DNA of 64,000 bases from Flammeovirga aprica JL-4 (GCF_012844305.1 NZ_JABANE010000020.1:1-64000), one strand, 5' to 3'; shown: positions 37,855 to 47,909, counted from the first letter of the stretch. A program made the numbers and translations. The notes: a model not told the origin generated them from the letters alone.

Positions 37855-39492
37855 ATGAAATTTATATCTAAAATATTTGTCGGACTTGCCTTATCAGCTG
37901 CACTATCAAGCTGCTCAGACTATTTCGATGTTGAAAATACAAATACAATTACTGAGGCTTCTTTCTGGCAAACAAGAGAGGATGCGTTTAAAGGACTAAT
38001 GGCTACATATAGTGGTCTACAAGGACATGGCGTTACAGGTGGTACTTCTGCAGTGAATACGCCGGTAAGATCTGATACAGGTAGACCAAACAACTGGAAT
38101 GCAGGTGCACAGTCTTTACAGAAGTTATCTTTCAACGATAACACTAACGTAGTAAAAGAAAAGTGGGCTGATTTATACACAGCTATCCTTCGTGCCAACC
38201 AAGTAATTGAAAAAGTACCTGGTATTGAGATGAATGAGGATGAGAAAGCATTATTTATTGCTGAAGCTCGTTTTGTACGTGGTTTATGTTATTACTGGTT
38301 ATATTCTACTTACAACCATGGCAATGTAATCTTACATAAAACAGTTCCTGCTTCGAAAGAGGATTTTGCAAAGCCACTATCTGACAAAGCGGATGTTTTA
38401 GCATTCTTATTAGAAGACTTACAACACGCTCAAGCGAATCTTCCTGAAACATGGGAAGAAAAATACGTGGGTCGTGCAACTTGGGGGGCTGCTACTGGCT
38501 TCTTAGGACATGTTTATATCAATGAGCACAACTATGAATTAGCAAAGACGGAATACAAGAAGCTAATCGACAGATCTGATTTGTATCAATTGACTCCTGA
38601 AATCTCTTGGAACTTTGATGCAGAACACGAATTTAACTCAGAATCTATCTTTGAAGTAGCTTTCTCTGCAACTCAAAAACCTGGTTCAGGTGCTGCAGGC
38701 TCACCAGATGGTCCTACTGGATCTGAAGGAACTACAAGAGCAAGAACTTTAGCTCCAGGTGAAGCAGGTGGATGGAGAGTTGTAATGCCATCATATTGGA
38801 TGACAATGCAATTGAAGGAAGACCCTATGGATCCTAACGATTCAAGAAATAATGGTCGAGTTTATTCTTTAAGATGTGAAGCTTCAATTGCAGTAGCAGA
38901 TGACGGTACTACTTTTTACACTAAAGATGTAGAGGACATGGGATTCAATAACAGTGAAGCATCCTACTTAAGAAAGTTCCAAAATCACCAGTTTGAAAAT
39001 GATGGTTTAGGTGATGTATATAGCTCAGGTATCAATGAAAGAATCATTCGTTTGGCTGATATCTACTTACTATATGCTGAGTGTATCTTAGAGTTAAGCG
39101 GTGACGGTGCAGTAAACGAAGCTACTAACCTTGTAAACTTAATCAGAGCGAGATCTGGTGTAACTCAAATTGACCCAGTAAACTACACTGCAAAGTCATT
39201 GATGGAGCATATTATGTGGGATGAGAGACCAAAAGAATTAATGTTTGAAGGTCATGACACGCGTTGGGTAGATTTAAGACGTTGGGGTAAAGTAAAAGAG
39301 CAGTACGAACGTTTATCTAAGTTAGAATTTATCTTACAAGATAAGAATTTAAGATATGCTACTGTTGATGATGTTGATCTTCCAAAATTACAAGAATATG
39401 GTGAAGGAGCTGCTACATATACTCCTCTAGTACATGATTACTTCCCTATTCCTGTAGACGAAGCACTTACTAATCCTAACATTAGCCAATAA
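37855..39492 (+). CDS. SusD/RagB-family glycan-binding outer-membrane lipoprotein
   Basis: A 545-residue lipoprotein with the lipobox ALSSC (Cys20). N-terminal TPR-like helices include the WQTREDAFKGLMATYSGLQG segment, and AEARFVRGLCYYWLYSTY is a typical SusD motif. The C-terminal part has RLADIYLLYAECILEL, then LIRARSGV and a DERPKELMFEGHDTRWVDLRRWG block, all hallmark SusD sequences. It forms the lid on the SusC barrel and captures oligosaccharides at the surface. It is translated 14 nt after susC and followed 18 nt later by the SusE-position lipoprotein gene. Confidence 0.96.
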   Translation: MKFISKIFVGLALSAALSSCSDYFDVENTNTITEASFWQTREDAFKGLMATYSGLQGHGVTGGTSAVNTPVRSDTGRPNNWNAGAQSLQKLSFNDNTNVVKEKWADLYTAILRANQVIEKVPGIEMNEDEKALFIAEARFVRGLCYYWLYSTYNHGNVILHKTVPASKEDFAKPLSDKADVLAFLLEDLQHAQANLPETWEEKYVGRATWGAATGFLGHVYINEHNYELAKTEYKKLIDRSDLYQLTPEISWNFDAEHEFNSESIFEVAFSATQKPGSGAAGSPDGPTGSEGTTRARTLAPGEAGGWRVVMPSYWMTMQLKEDPMDPNDSRNNGRVYSLRCEASIAVADDGTTFYTKDVEDMGFNNSEASYLRKFQNHQFENDGLGDVYSSGINERIIRLADIYLLYAECILELSGDGAVNEATNLVNLIRARSGVTQIDPVNYTAKSLMEHIMWDERPKELMFEGHDTRWVDLRRWGKVKEQYERLSKLEFILQDKNLRYATVDDVDLPKLQEYGEGAATYTPLVHDYFPIPVDEALTNPNISQ

Positions 39493-39510
39493 TTTAAAAA
39501 AAATTAGAAC

Positions 39511-41022
39511 ATGAAAATTCTAAAAAATATATCACTTGGAGTGATTGCTTTAGTAATAGCTCTCACATCCTGCCAAAAAGATGAGGTTGTACCTTATGGT
39601 GACTTCCAGGATATTGCCATCTTTTCTCCTTATGCAGGCAAAATTACAGTAGAAGTGAATCAGCAGATTTCAATTGCTGATGGTTCTAAAGGTTTTGTAG
39701 ATAGAAAATGGACCGTTCCCTTCCCTTCTTACTTCTTAAATAATGAGGATTCTGTATTGACAGAAGAAACTGCTTTTGTGAAATTTATGGAAGTAGGTGA
39801 AATTCCTTTATCCATCCAATGGCAATTCCAAGATTCTACAGGGTCTTACATGCAAGATTCTACATTTATGGTTTCAGTACTTGATACCATAACTACAGAT
39901 TTTGCTGTAACTAACATTGCTGGTAACTATACAGAAGCTGATGGAAAATATGTTGTTGAAGCGGGTTCTATCGTTACAATGACAGATACATCGTCAGGTA
40001 GTCCTGATACTTACCAATGGTTGATTGATGGTCAGTCAGAAATTTTAGAAACAAAAACTGTTGAGGTTCAATTCAAAAAACTAGGTACTTATACTGTTGG
40101 ATTAGTTTCTTCGAGAAAAGAGCCTTATGGTCGTCCAGATAGTTTAGTAGTGTGGGATTTCATTGAAGTTATTCCTTCTACTCTTCCTGTAGAGCTTACT
40201 GGTGTTAGTGAAAGTTCGAACCCTGGTTTTATACAATTACAGTTCTCTAGAGATATGGATGTTATTGATGCTAATGATATTTCTGCTTTCACTGTGAAAG
40301 TAAATGGCGTAGCAGGTTCAATTAAAACAGTACAATTGAATAAAAATGATGCAAGTATTGTTGAAGTTGTAATGGAAAATGACATTTACAATTCACAGAC
40401 TGCAGTTGTTTCTTATGATGCTTCAGCGGGTAGTGTTCAGTCTTCTGATTTTGTTAAATTGGAGACATTCACTGATGAAAACGTCATTGTTTATGCGAAA
40501 AACTTGCTGAATATCAATCCTGATTTTGAGGATGGTAATTATTCTCCTTTTGATGATCTAAACCTTATCAAAGGAGGAGTTAATTTAACTGTTGTTTCAT
40601 CTGGAGCTCAATCTGGTACAAATGCTTTAAACATTGTAATGGATGAAGGTTCAAATGCTCAAATTAGCATGAATGATGGATTCTTCTCTCTAAGCAAGGA
40701 TAAAACATACGCTTTAGAATTCTGGGTGAAAGTGAAAAACAATCCTGGTGGAAACGGTCTTCAAATGACTTGGAGAGTAATGCCTAGTGATGGTTGGGCA
40801 GATAACTATAAACAATGGTTGGGCGTTTGCTGTACTGACCAATTAAAAGCTGATAGTGAAGGTGTTTGGCAAAAAGTTCAAATCTTGACAGACAAGCAAC
40901 CTCCTGCTGATTGGGATAGTGCCAAGATTAACATACAAGTGTCTAGTGGTGCTGGTGGACAAACAGAAATTGAATTTGATAACTTTAAACTGTACGAGTA
41001 CGAAGTGGCTCCAGCAGAATAA
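39511..41022 (+). CDS. SusE-position surface glycan-binding lipoprotein
   Basis: A 503-residue lipoprotein (lipobox ALTSC, Cys21). After an N-terminal beta-sandwich region there is a PKD-like segment (SGSPDTYQWLIDGQ, then KKLGTYTVGLVS). An Ig/SbsA-like part follows (LQFSRDMDVIDANDISAFTV). The C-terminal domain of about 165 residues (NPDFEDGNYSPF, GAQSGTNALNIVMD, DKTYALEFWVKV, EIEFDNFKLYE) resembles CBM4/9/22-type jelly-roll carbohydrate-binding modules. Third gene of the operon, immediately followed by a terminator. The glycan-binding role is inferred from position and domain form. Confidence 0.8.
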   Translation: MKILKNISLGVIALVIALTSCQKDEVVPYGDFQDIAIFSPYAGKITVEVNQQISIADGSKGFVDRKWTVPFPSYFLNNEDSVLTEETAFVKFMEVGEIPLSIQWQFQDSTGSYMQDSTFMVSVLDTITTDFAVTNIAGNYTEADGKYVVEAGSIVTMTDTSSGSPDTYQWLIDGQSEILETKTVEVQFKKLGTYTVGLVSSRKEPYGRPDSLVVWDFIEVIPSTLPVELTGVSESSNPGFIQLQFSRDMDVIDANDISAFTVKVNGVAGSIKTVQLNKNDASIVEVVMENDIYNSQTAVVSYDASAGSVQSSDFVKLETFTDENVIVYAKNLLNINPDFEDGNYSPFDDLNLIKGGVNLTVVSSGAQSGTNALNIVMDEGSNAQISMNDGFFSLSKDKTYALEFWVKVKNNPGGNGLQMTWRVMPSDGWADNYKQWLGVCCTDQLKADSEGVWQKVQILTDKQPPADWDSAKINIQVSSGAGGQTEIEFDNFKLYEYEVAPAE

Positions 41023-41043
41023 TATAAATCAATTGAATTAATA

Positions 41044-41078
41044 AAGCAGAGTATCCGTATGGGTGCTCTGCTTTTTTG
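41044..41078 (+). terminator. intrinsic terminator of the susCDE operon
   Basis: Stem AAGCAGAG (41044-41051) with CTCTGCTT (41066-41073), followed by a run of six T, 21 nt after the stop codon. Confidence 0.85.
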
Positions 41079-41094
41079 GTTTAATAGGTTTTTT

Positions 41095-41295
41095 GAGTTA
41101 AGAATGAAGATTTTTTTTGGTTAAGAGTTAAGAGTAATGGTTCGTGGTGTGGTTCGTAAGTTCTATTTGTGATGGTAATTGAAATTTGTCTAGAGACGAT
41201 TTTCTCAAATCTTTAAAAAATTCACACTACAAACCACTTCAAGAGCCACAACAAGAACCATCATTATTCATTCTTAACTCTTAATTCTTCATTCA
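41095..41295. repeat. family B element, copy B4
   Basis: Arms GAGTTAAGAATGAAG and ATGGTTCGTGGTGTGG on the left, CCACAACAAGAACCAT and TTCATTCTTAACTC on the right. The final TTCTTCATTCA overlaps the minus-strand stop codon (TGA, 41295-41293) of the AlkB-like gene. Confidence 0.7.
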
Positions 41296-41904
41296 ATACA
41301 CTACCGTTCTAAACGTCAAATTGATTCTTGGCTTTACAATCCTTTTACTAACAGGAAGGGAATGTACCCAATGTTTCTGCGTCTCTCCTTTCATGACTAA
41401 AAGTGAACCGTGTTCAAGCAGGAGGTTTACCTTTTCTTTTGTTTCTCTATGTTTGAATGAAAACTTACGCTCTGCCCCTAGCGATAAAGAGGCTATAGCA
41501 CCAAACTCTTTCATTTCCTTTTCATTGTCGCTATGGTACCCCATTCCTTCACTTCCATTATGATAAAGGTTGAGCAAGCAGGAATTATAAGTTTCCCCCG
41601 ATTTTGCTTCTACAATTTTCAGTAATTGAGTTAGTGAATCATTAAAAAGGTGTGCTATTTTCTTGACTTTTGAATAAGTGTATTCGTAAGGTTGCAGGCC
41701 GTACCAGGCCATTTTGCGTTTGGTTAAAATCTCTTTGCCAAACATTTTGATTAAATCAGACTGCCAATCTATGGTATCATTCAAAAGGTTGTAAAATGAT
41801 GTAGCTTCATTATAAGGAAGCACTTTTCCATAATAATACACCTCCCCTTCGTAAGGCAACAAATTTTGAGCTTTATCAGCGGTTTGATCAAATAATGAGA
41901 GCAT
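41293..41904 (-). CDS. AlkB-like 2-oxoglutarate/Fe(II) dioxygenase
   Basis: A 203-residue protein. The jelly-roll core shows LNLYHNGSEGMGYHSDNEKEM, with the HxD iron ligands, and HWVHSLPVSKRIVKPRINLTFR, with the distal His and the 2OG-binding Arg pair (RxNLTFR), as in AlkB/ALKBH2-type enzymes. AlkB proteins oxidatively remove N-alkyl lesions such as 1-methyladenine and 3-methylcytosine. It follows two photolyase-like genes on the same strand, so it is the last member of a DNA-repair cluster. Its stop codon coincides with the end of a family B repeat. Confidence 0.9.
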   Translation of the reverse strand: MLSLFDQTADKAQNLLPYEGEVYYYGKVLPYNEATSFYNLLNDTIDWQSDLIKMFGKEILTKRKMAWYGLQPYEYTYSKVKKIAHLFNDSLTQLLKIVEAKSGETYNSCLLNLYHNGSEGMGYHSDNEKEMKEFGAIASLSLGAERKFSFKHRETKEKVNLLLEHGSLLVMKGETQKHWVHSLPVSKRIVKPRINLTFRTVVY

Positions 41905-41952
41905 AATTTTGGTTTGTTATTAAGTAGTCCAACAATTAAAATTGTGTATTAA

Positions 41953-43443
41953 TTATATGACTACATTTAGTTTATTCAAGAAGTCTTCTGCTTTCTCTAA
42001 AAGTAATTCTTTTTTTTCTGTATTCATATTATCGAAATTTCTTAAAAGCATATTGATACGAGGGTTATTGCCGATTTTATCTCGTTGCTTGTCCATAAAA
42101 CGCCAAAATAATCCATCCCAAACCAACTGCCAGTCTCCTTTTTGATAATCACTCATTTTCATAAGGTAATTACTACTACTGATATACGGTTTGGTGGACA
42201 TTAACCCTCTGTCTGCAAACTGACTCATGCCATATACATTCGTGACCATCACCCAGTCATAAGCGTCTATAAACAGTTCCATAAACCAGCGGTAAACACT
42301 GTTGGGATTGAATTCACAAAGCAACATAAAATTACCGAGCACCATAAGTCTCTCTATATGATGACAATAACCTGTGCTCAACACTTTCTTAATCGTGATG
42401 TCCACTGGCCTTATACCTGTTGTTCCATCATAAAATGAAGGTGGGATTTCTTTATCAAATCTAAAATAATTAGAGGTTCTTTCTTCTCTTCCCTTCGCTT
42501 CATAAACACCTCTAATAAACTCTCTCCAGCCGATGATCTGACGAATCAATCCCTCTGCTGAATTAAGAGGAATATTATTTGCAAAAGTAAATTCCTTAAT
42601 CCTTTCTATTACATAATCAGGAGTCAGTAAGCCGGCATTGAGTAAAGGTGATAGTAAGCTGTGATACAATACACTTTGATGGCTTACAATTGCGTCCTCA
42701 TAAGTACCAAACTCTAAAAATCTTTCCATTAAAAACGATTCTAGCCACTGCTTTGCTGAGACAAAATTAGTTGGGTATAGAAAATTACTATTCATTATGC
42801 CATAATTGCCTGAGAAATTTTCCTCTACATACTCCATTGCTTCCGTTGCATAGCCGTCTTTCTTACAGAAAGCTGTAAAAGGAGGAATCTTTTTCGCTGG
42901 ATATTTTTTCCTATTCTCTTCATCAAACGACCACTTCCCTCCCACAGGTTTTTTATCCTCTGTGATCAATATACGATGAGCTATTCTTTGTTTTTTATAA
43001 AAATTAGCGTGATAAAATTTCTTCGCCTTTGCTTTAAAATAATTTGAATTTTCCTCAGCATCATTTAAAAACATAGGTGTTTTAAGTTGTCTCAACTTTA
43101 GTTTGGCTTTCTCAGATGAAGCGATCAATCTACGGCTCAGCCAATCATCTACAGGATCTATATATACTATTTCTTGAGGGTTCTTTTTCCCTAATTCTTT
43201 GATCACATAATGTATATCTGATACCTCCGCATTTTCCGCCTTCCTATACACCACTTCATATCCTTTTTCTTCAAGAAAGGAGGCATATTGCATCATAGAA
43301 GTCCTATGAAATAACAGTTTTTGTTTGTGAAACTTATATTGATAGAAAAACAAATACTCCTCTACCAATACATAAGTATTACAATCTGTATTGAATAAAG
43401 GAGAATTTTCAAATAATTGATGAGGAAAGACAAGTGCAATCAT
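41953..43443 (-). CDS. FeS-BCP/DPRP-type photolyase-cryptochrome lacking the usual Fe-S ligand loop
   Basis: A 496-residue protein of the deoxyribodipyrimidine photolyase-related family (PF04244). The N-terminal Rossmann-like domain begins MIALVFPHQLF. The FAD-binding C-terminal half includes IIGWREFIRGVYEAKG, HHIERLMVLGNFMLL, YDWVMVTNVYGMSQFADRG and TKPYISSSNYLMKMSDY. Family members normally continue with CxxC and a later Cys-Pro-Phe-Asn that, with an earlier Cys, bind a [4Fe-4S] cluster. Here the segment after MSDY (residue 433) is QKGDWQLVWDGLFW, shorter and without cysteine. Cluster loss is therefore likely, while the flavin pocket looks intact. Probably (6-4) photolyase or photoreceptor activity, unproven. 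Confidence 0.88.
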   Translation of the reverse strand: MIALVFPHQLFENSPLFNTDCNTYVLVEEYLFFYQYKFHKQKLLFHRTSMMQYASFLEEKGYEVVYRKAENAEVSDIHYVIKELGKKNPQEIVYIDPVDDWLSRRLIASSEKAKLKLRQLKTPMFLNDAEENSNYFKAKAKKFYHANFYKKQRIAHRILITEDKKPVGGKWSFDEENRKKYPAKKIPPFTAFCKKDGYATEAMEYVEENFSGNYGIMNSNFLYPTNFVSAKQWLESFLMERFLEFGTYEDAIVSHQSVLYHSLLSPLLNAGLLTPDYVIERIKEFTFANNIPLNSAEGLIRQIIGWREFIRGVYEAKGREERTSNYFRFDKEIPPSFYDGTTGIRPVDITIKKVLSTGYCHHIERLMVLGNFMLLCEFNPNSVYRWFMELFIDAYDWVMVTNVYGMSQFADRGLMSTKPYISSSNYLMKMSDYQKGDWQLVWDGLFWRFMDKQRDKIGNNPRINMLLRNFDNMNTEKKELLLEKAEDFLNKLNVVI

Positions 43444-43452
43444 CTAATTTAA

Positions 43453-44925
43453 TTAAACCGTTTTTGATTTTATATTCCGGGTATGGAGTATTAATATATT
43501 TTCTTTTTCCTGTCTGACTTCCGGTGTTTTCTTGAAAGAATAAATTTTAGTACGGGCTTTCTTCCCACTCACTTTCAAGTCAACAATTGGATCAGGATAC
43601 TTAAAGTTTTTAATGCCAATAAACGCCTTATCCAAAGAAGTCATTTGCCAAGGTTCATGAATAAAACGTGTGGGAATTTCTTTCAGTTCAGGCACCCATT
43701 GTTTTATAAAAACACCTTCAGGGTCATGATCTTGAGATTGCTTGACAGGGTTGTAAATTCTGATGGTATTAATACCGGTAGTTCCGGCCTGCATCTGAAA
43801 CTGTGTAAAATGTATACCAGGCTCATAATCCAGGAACAATTTTGCGAGGTGATATACTCCATTTCTCCAATCTTGATCCAAATGATGACATAAGAAACTC
43901 ACCAGCATGGCTCTCATTCTAAAATTAATCCACCCTGTAGCATGCAAACAGCGCATACATGCATCAACCATAGGATAGCCTGTTTTACCTGTTTTCCACG
44001 CTTCCAAAAACTGCTTATTGTTTTGGTGATCCAAATTTTCAAATGCCCTGTTTAAACACTCCTGCTCGTAAGAGCATTGGACTTCAAACTTCTGTATAAA
44101 ATGACAGTGCCACTTCAAACGGATCAATATTCCATTAAAAGAACGCTTATATTCAGCTCTGTTAGGGTGATCTTTTATATGCTGATAGGCTTGTTTTATC
44201 GAAATATTGCCCCATGCTAGATAAGGCGAAAGTCTCCCACAACTTTTTCTACTTTCCAACGGTTTCGAAATAAATTTGCTATAGTACTTACCTCTTTCAT
44301 TGGTGAATGAATTCAAGTATTTCCAAGCAAACGTCTCTCCAGCAGGTTGGAATTGTTCACTGTAGTTTTTGATGACATTTCTAAACGAAGCCGGTAAGGG
44401 ATATAAATTAGCATACTCCACTTCTTCCCGTATTGAATATTTATTTTCTACTACGGGCTGTTTCATGGTCACGTACCAATCTTTGTCCCAGTTATCTCTA
44501 TTGATGATACCCCTTTTAATACCATCTCTTTGAAATTCGTTCCATTTGATATTATTCCCTTGAAAGAGTGCTTTAATTGCTTTGTCTCTGTCATAGGTCA
44601 GCTGTATGCCACTTTCCTGATAGCTAAATACAGTATCTACATCAAATATATTGATCAGATAATCAAATATATCTACAGCATCACCGTAGGTCATACTCAC
44701 TTTTTTATTGTAAGCCGACAAGTGATTATTCATATCAACAATAGAGTGAAAAGCAAATTGCAAGTGCCTGGAAGAGGTATCATTATACATCAGAATTCTT
44801 GTTTCGAAGATGTAGAGAATGAGGTAAGGTAAATCACTTTGTTCTGCAAAATGTAGTGGAAGATGATCTTGTGTTCTAAGGTCTCTTTTCAACCAAACGA
44901 TGTTAATTCTTTGCTTTTCATTCAT
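43453..44925 (-). CDS. FAD-binding deoxyribodipyrimidine photolyase/cryptochrome
   Basis: The longest frame begins at TTG (44931); I use ATG 44925, which gives 490 residues. The N-terminal photolyase domain starts [18 protein letters not shown]. The FAD-binding domain includes [50 protein letters not shown] and the [22 protein letters not shown] segment that matches the FAD/lesion pocket of CPD photolyases. It should repair UV photodimers using blue light, or signal light. Its start lies 2 nt after the DUF2805 stop, and the FeS-BCP gene follows 9 nt later: one operon. Confidence 0.92.
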   Translation of the reverse strand: MNEKQRINIVWLKRDLRTQDHLPLHFAEQSDLPYLILYIFETRILMYNDTSSRHLQFAFHSIVDMNNHLSAYNKKVSMTYGDAVDIFDYLINIFDVDTVFSYQESGIQLTYDRDKAIKALFQGNNIKWNEFQRDGIKRGIINRDNWDKDWYVTMKQPVVENKYSIREEVEYANLYPLPASFRNVIKNYSEQFQPAGETFAWKYLNSFTNERGKYYSKFISKPLESRKSCGRLSPYLAWGNISIKQAYQHIKDHPNRAEYKRSFNGILIRLKWHCHFIQKFEVQCSYEQECLNRAFENLDHQNNKQFLEAWKTGKTGYPMVDACMRCLHATGWINFRMRAMLVSFLCHHLDQDWRNGVYHLAKLFLDYEPGIHFTQFQMQAGTTGINTIRIYNPVKQSQDHDPEGVFIKQWVPELKEIPTRFIHEPWQMTSLDKAFIGIKNFKYPDPIVDLKVSGKKARTKIYSFKKTPEVRQEKENILILHTRNIKSKTV

Positions 44926-44927
44926 AA

Positions 44928-45215
44928 TCAATAAGTTTTTTTGCTGATATTGTTGTTGGTTATTAATCTCTGTCTGCTACATTTAAATCTGCTTATCTCG
45001 CTTGACCGTTTCTTGAGGTGTTTACTGCTGTCTTTTGAGTGTACTCTTTTTCTCCATCTTTTAAAACTTTGCCTTTTCATTTCATTACGCATCAGCTTTA
45101 CCACCTCTGCTTCTGATAGTCCGAACTGTACTGTTATGGCTTCAAATGGTGTTCTGTCTTCCCATGCCATTTCGATTACACGGTCAATTTCTTCGTCATT
45201 TAGTAGCAATTTCAT
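44928..45215 (-). CDS. DUF2805 (TIGR03643) family small protein
   Basis: A 95-residue protein matching the DUF2805 pattern: [41 protein letters not shown] and FKRWRKRV. The helical organisation (EIDRVI...[11 protein letters not shown]) suggests an HTH-like DNA-binding fold. Genes of this family frequently accompany photolyase/cryptochrome genes in marine Bacteroidota and Proteobacteria, as here, so a role in photorepair or its regulation is inferred. First gene of the repair operon. Confidence 0.88.
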   Translation of the reverse strand: MKLLLNDEEIDRVIEMAWEDRTPFEAITVQFGLSEAEVVKLMRNEMKRQSFKRWRKRVHSKDSSKHLKKRSSEISRFKCSRQRLITNNNISKKTY

Positions 45216-45299
45216 AAGGTGTTAACTAAAGAAATAAGATATTGTTTTAGGATCATCTATTATTAAAAGAATTAATCTTAAAACTGAGGCAAAAAAATA

Positions 45300-45345
45300 G
45301 ACGTCCTCTAAAAACAAAGGACGTCCATCTAAAAAATACTTTGAC
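45300..45345 (-). terminator. intrinsic terminator of the cytoplasmic LRR gene
   Basis: On the minus strand the stem GGACGTCCT...AGAGGACGTC closes over an A/T loop and is followed by TATTTTTTTG, 10-40 nt after the LRR stop codon. Confidence 0.75.
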
Positions 45346-45353
45346 AAGTAGAT

Positions 45354-47909
45354 TTATTCTATACTGAATTGTAAATCCATAATTTTAGTGTAGTTAGGTG
45401 ACAAAAGTTTAGCATAAATCTTTTCCTTCATATTATTACCTGAGAATTTACTCCTATACATTTTCAATTCCTTCAATTTTAGGCTTCTAAACTCATCAGA
45501 TAAAGTCTCTAATTTTGTTCCAGATAGGCTTAAATATTCCAATTTTGGAAGTTGAGCTATATCATTCGGGAGGGTTTCTATATTCATACTCTCAATTGAT
45601 AAAAGTACTAAATCTTTGTAGTCACCAATAAAATCAGGTACTTCCCCAATATTTAAATAAGCGATTGAAAGACTTTTAAGAGGTAAATTTGCTAAACTTT
45701 CTGGCAGAGTTGTGATACATTTAAGGAAACGAAGTGATAAATTTTCTAAAGTGCTCCATTGGCTAATTTGATCAAAGGAAGAATTATTGAAACAATCACA
45801 ATGTGCCACTTTTAGTGTCTTTATATTAGGAGCTTCTACAGCATGAATTGTTTCAAAATCACATTCATGTATATCCAAAGTCTTAAGTGAAGGATAGTTC
45901 CCTTTTGGAAAGACTTTTTCTGTCAGTGATCTAAGCTTAAGTTCCTCTAAATTTGGAAGCCCTTTAAGAATCTCTTCTAAATTATCACCCATAAAATTAA
46001 GAAGAGAAAGAGACTTCAAATTCGGTAATTGGAAGGGGACAATTTCTCTAATTGGATATGTTAAATCTCCATCATAAATAAACAAACCATGTCCTTCTAA
46101 GTGTAACTCTGTTAGATTTTGAAGTGCATCTATATGGTTTACAGTGTGAACACTCCCTCTAAACTTAAAGCTCGTGAGCTCTTTGATATTCCTTAAACTT
46201 TCAGGAAAGGATTGTATATAACCCTCATTATCAACTGTATTCTTAGAGAGTATATGAAATGCTATTTTTTTAGTTTGAAGCCTGTCTATTTTATCGAAAT
46301 TGAGGATATCAGATCTTGAACACACAAAAGAGTTCAGCTGAATAACTTCATCACCTATCTCTACTAAATCCACATTGTCTATTTCAAGCAGATGAAGCTG
46401 CTTAGGGAAAAGATCCGTATTTACTGTGCCACTGCATGATTTGATTTTTATTTCTTTTAAATCCTCACAAAGTGAAATAGTACTCAAAAATGATTCTAGT
46501 CCTGTCACTTTTTCAATACTTAACGACCTCAGGTTTTTAAGATTTTCTATTCCAGGTGTATTGCAGTTTATATTCTTAAGTACTAAATGCTCTAAACTTG
46601 GAAAACAATCTGTATTCTTGATTAAGTGGGTGTAGTACGCATTGTTCGAAATAGTCAAAGAAGTACCATGAAAAACCTTTTTATCCGGTGGAGTTATAGT
46701 GATATGACCATCTTCTATGTATAATATTTCCATTAAAGGTGAAAATGTAATAGTGCCATCAATTTCCTTGAGTGCAGGAAGTCTTTTTAGGCGTAACATT
46801 TTTAAGGAAAGAGATACCATACTCTCAGGAAGATGTGTAAAGTTATCACAACCACCTAAATTGAATTCCTCAAGATTACTTAGTTTACCCATCGTTTCTG
46901 GCAATGTGATAAGTTGAGGTATACCACTGATATCCAATTGCACAAGACTTTTTAGTTCACCAATACTATCTGGCAGTTCTTTTAAGTTAGTACATCTTAC
47001 TAATTCTAACTCTTTTAAATGTTTTAAAGACCCAATACTTTCCGGTAATTGAGAGAGGTTTTTTATCGAAGAAAGTCTCAATACTTCTAAGTTCGGTGGT
47101 AAAGAATGTTCAGTTATTTCATCAATCACAACTTTGTTCAGCTCCAATTTTTTTAATACCAATAATTCAGAAAACCATGGTTCAATACCCAAGTTCTCAT
47201 TCAATCCCCTAGTCCACATATCGGCCCCCAATTCTAGAGTTTCCAAGTAAGGTATATTTTTGATACCCTCAGGAATTTCTTCCAAAACGTTGGAATTAAC
47301 CATGAGTACATTGAGCGATTCTAAATCTGAGATAGACTGAGGTAATTCTTTCAATTTTGGCATGCTTAATTCTAATTTCTTAAGATGCACCAACTTGCCT
47401 AAACTTGAAGGTAAGCTATCATAATCACCTAAAATCTGCAATTCTTCGAGGGAAATCAACTCACCTAATTCCTCTGGAATGCAAGAGAAAGTATCTTTAT
47501 ATATACAGAATTTTTTAACTCCATTAAACTGTTTTAGACACTGTATATTATTCGCTAATTTTTTAAGTGTGGAGGAGTTGGAAAAATATAAATTATCAAA
47601 TTCTAAAAGATTAAATATTTCACCTAATGGTAAATGTGGATCAATTTTACCAAAAGAAAGTAAAGCTGAAACCGTCTTCTCAATATCATTACGTTCCCCT
47701 GTAACAGGTATTTTACTCCTACTATTAAACGCTTTGAGTGTTTGTACACTAAAATTATTTTTAAGAATTTCTTTTATTTCCTCTACAATAGTATTGTCTT
47801 GTGTCAATTTGCCTATCAAAAAAATAGGAGCTATAAAATTTTGAGGAAAACCTTGCAATTGCTTCAAGTGATCCCAATATAAATTGGGTTGAAATTTGTC
47901 GAAATTCAT
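45354..47909 (-). CDS. cytoplasmic leucine-rich repeat protein
   Basis: From ATG 47909 the product is 851 residues; ATG 47954 would add MLFTLFRLIKNKLLK. Neither start has a clear ribosome binding site. About 130 N-terminal residues of unknown fold (ENEARI-type helices absent; LKQLQGFPQNFIAPIF) precede more than 25 leucine-rich repeats of the bacterial type: LKKLELSMPKLKELPQSISDLESL, LEELNLGG-like and LETLPNDIAQLPKLEYLSLSG. There is no signal peptide, transmembrane helix or T9SS domain, in contrast to the 1850-residue LRR protein at 19621. LRR arrays usually bind proteins; no partner is evident. It has its own terminator. Confidence 0.8.
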   Translation of the reverse strand: MNFDKFQPNLYWDHLKQLQGFPQNFIAPIFLIGKLTQDNTIVEEIKEILKNNFSVQTLKAFNSRSKIPVTGERNDIEKTVSALLSFGKIDPHLPLGEIFNLLEFDNLYFSNSSTLKKLANNIQCLKQFNGVKKFCIYKDTFSCIPEELGELISLEELQILGDYDSLPSSLGKLVHLKKLELSMPKLKELPQSISDLESLNVLMVNSNVLEEIPEGIKNIPYLETLELGADMWTRGLNENLGIEPWFSELLVLKKLELNKVVIDEITEHSLPPNLEVLRLSSIKNLSQLPESIGSLKHLKELELVRCTNLKELPDSIGELKSLVQLDISGIPQLITLPETMGKLSNLEEFNLGGCDNFTHLPESMVSLSLKMLRLKRLPALKEIDGTITFSPLMEILYIEDGHITITPPDKKVFHGTSLTISNNAYYTHLIKNTDCFPSLEHLVLKNINCNTPGIENLKNLRSLSIEKVTGLESFLSTISLCEDLKEIKIKSCSGTVNTDLFPKQLHLLEIDNVDLVEIGDEVIQLNSFVCSRSDILNFDKIDRLQTKKIAFHILSKNTVDNEGYIQSFPESLRNIKELTSFKFRGSVHTVNHIDALQNLTELHLEGHGLFIYDGDLTYPIREIVPFQLPNLKSLSLLNFMGDNLEEILKGLPNLEELKLRSLTEKVFPKGNYPSLKTLDIHECDFETIHAVEAPNIKTLKVAHCDCFNNSSFDQISQWSTLENLSLRFLKCITTLPESLANLPLKSLSIAYLNIGEVPDFIGDYKDLVLLSIESMNIETLPNDIAQLPKLEYLSLSGTKLETLSDEFRSLKLKELKMYRSKFSGNNMKEKIYAKLLSPNYTKIMDLQFSIE

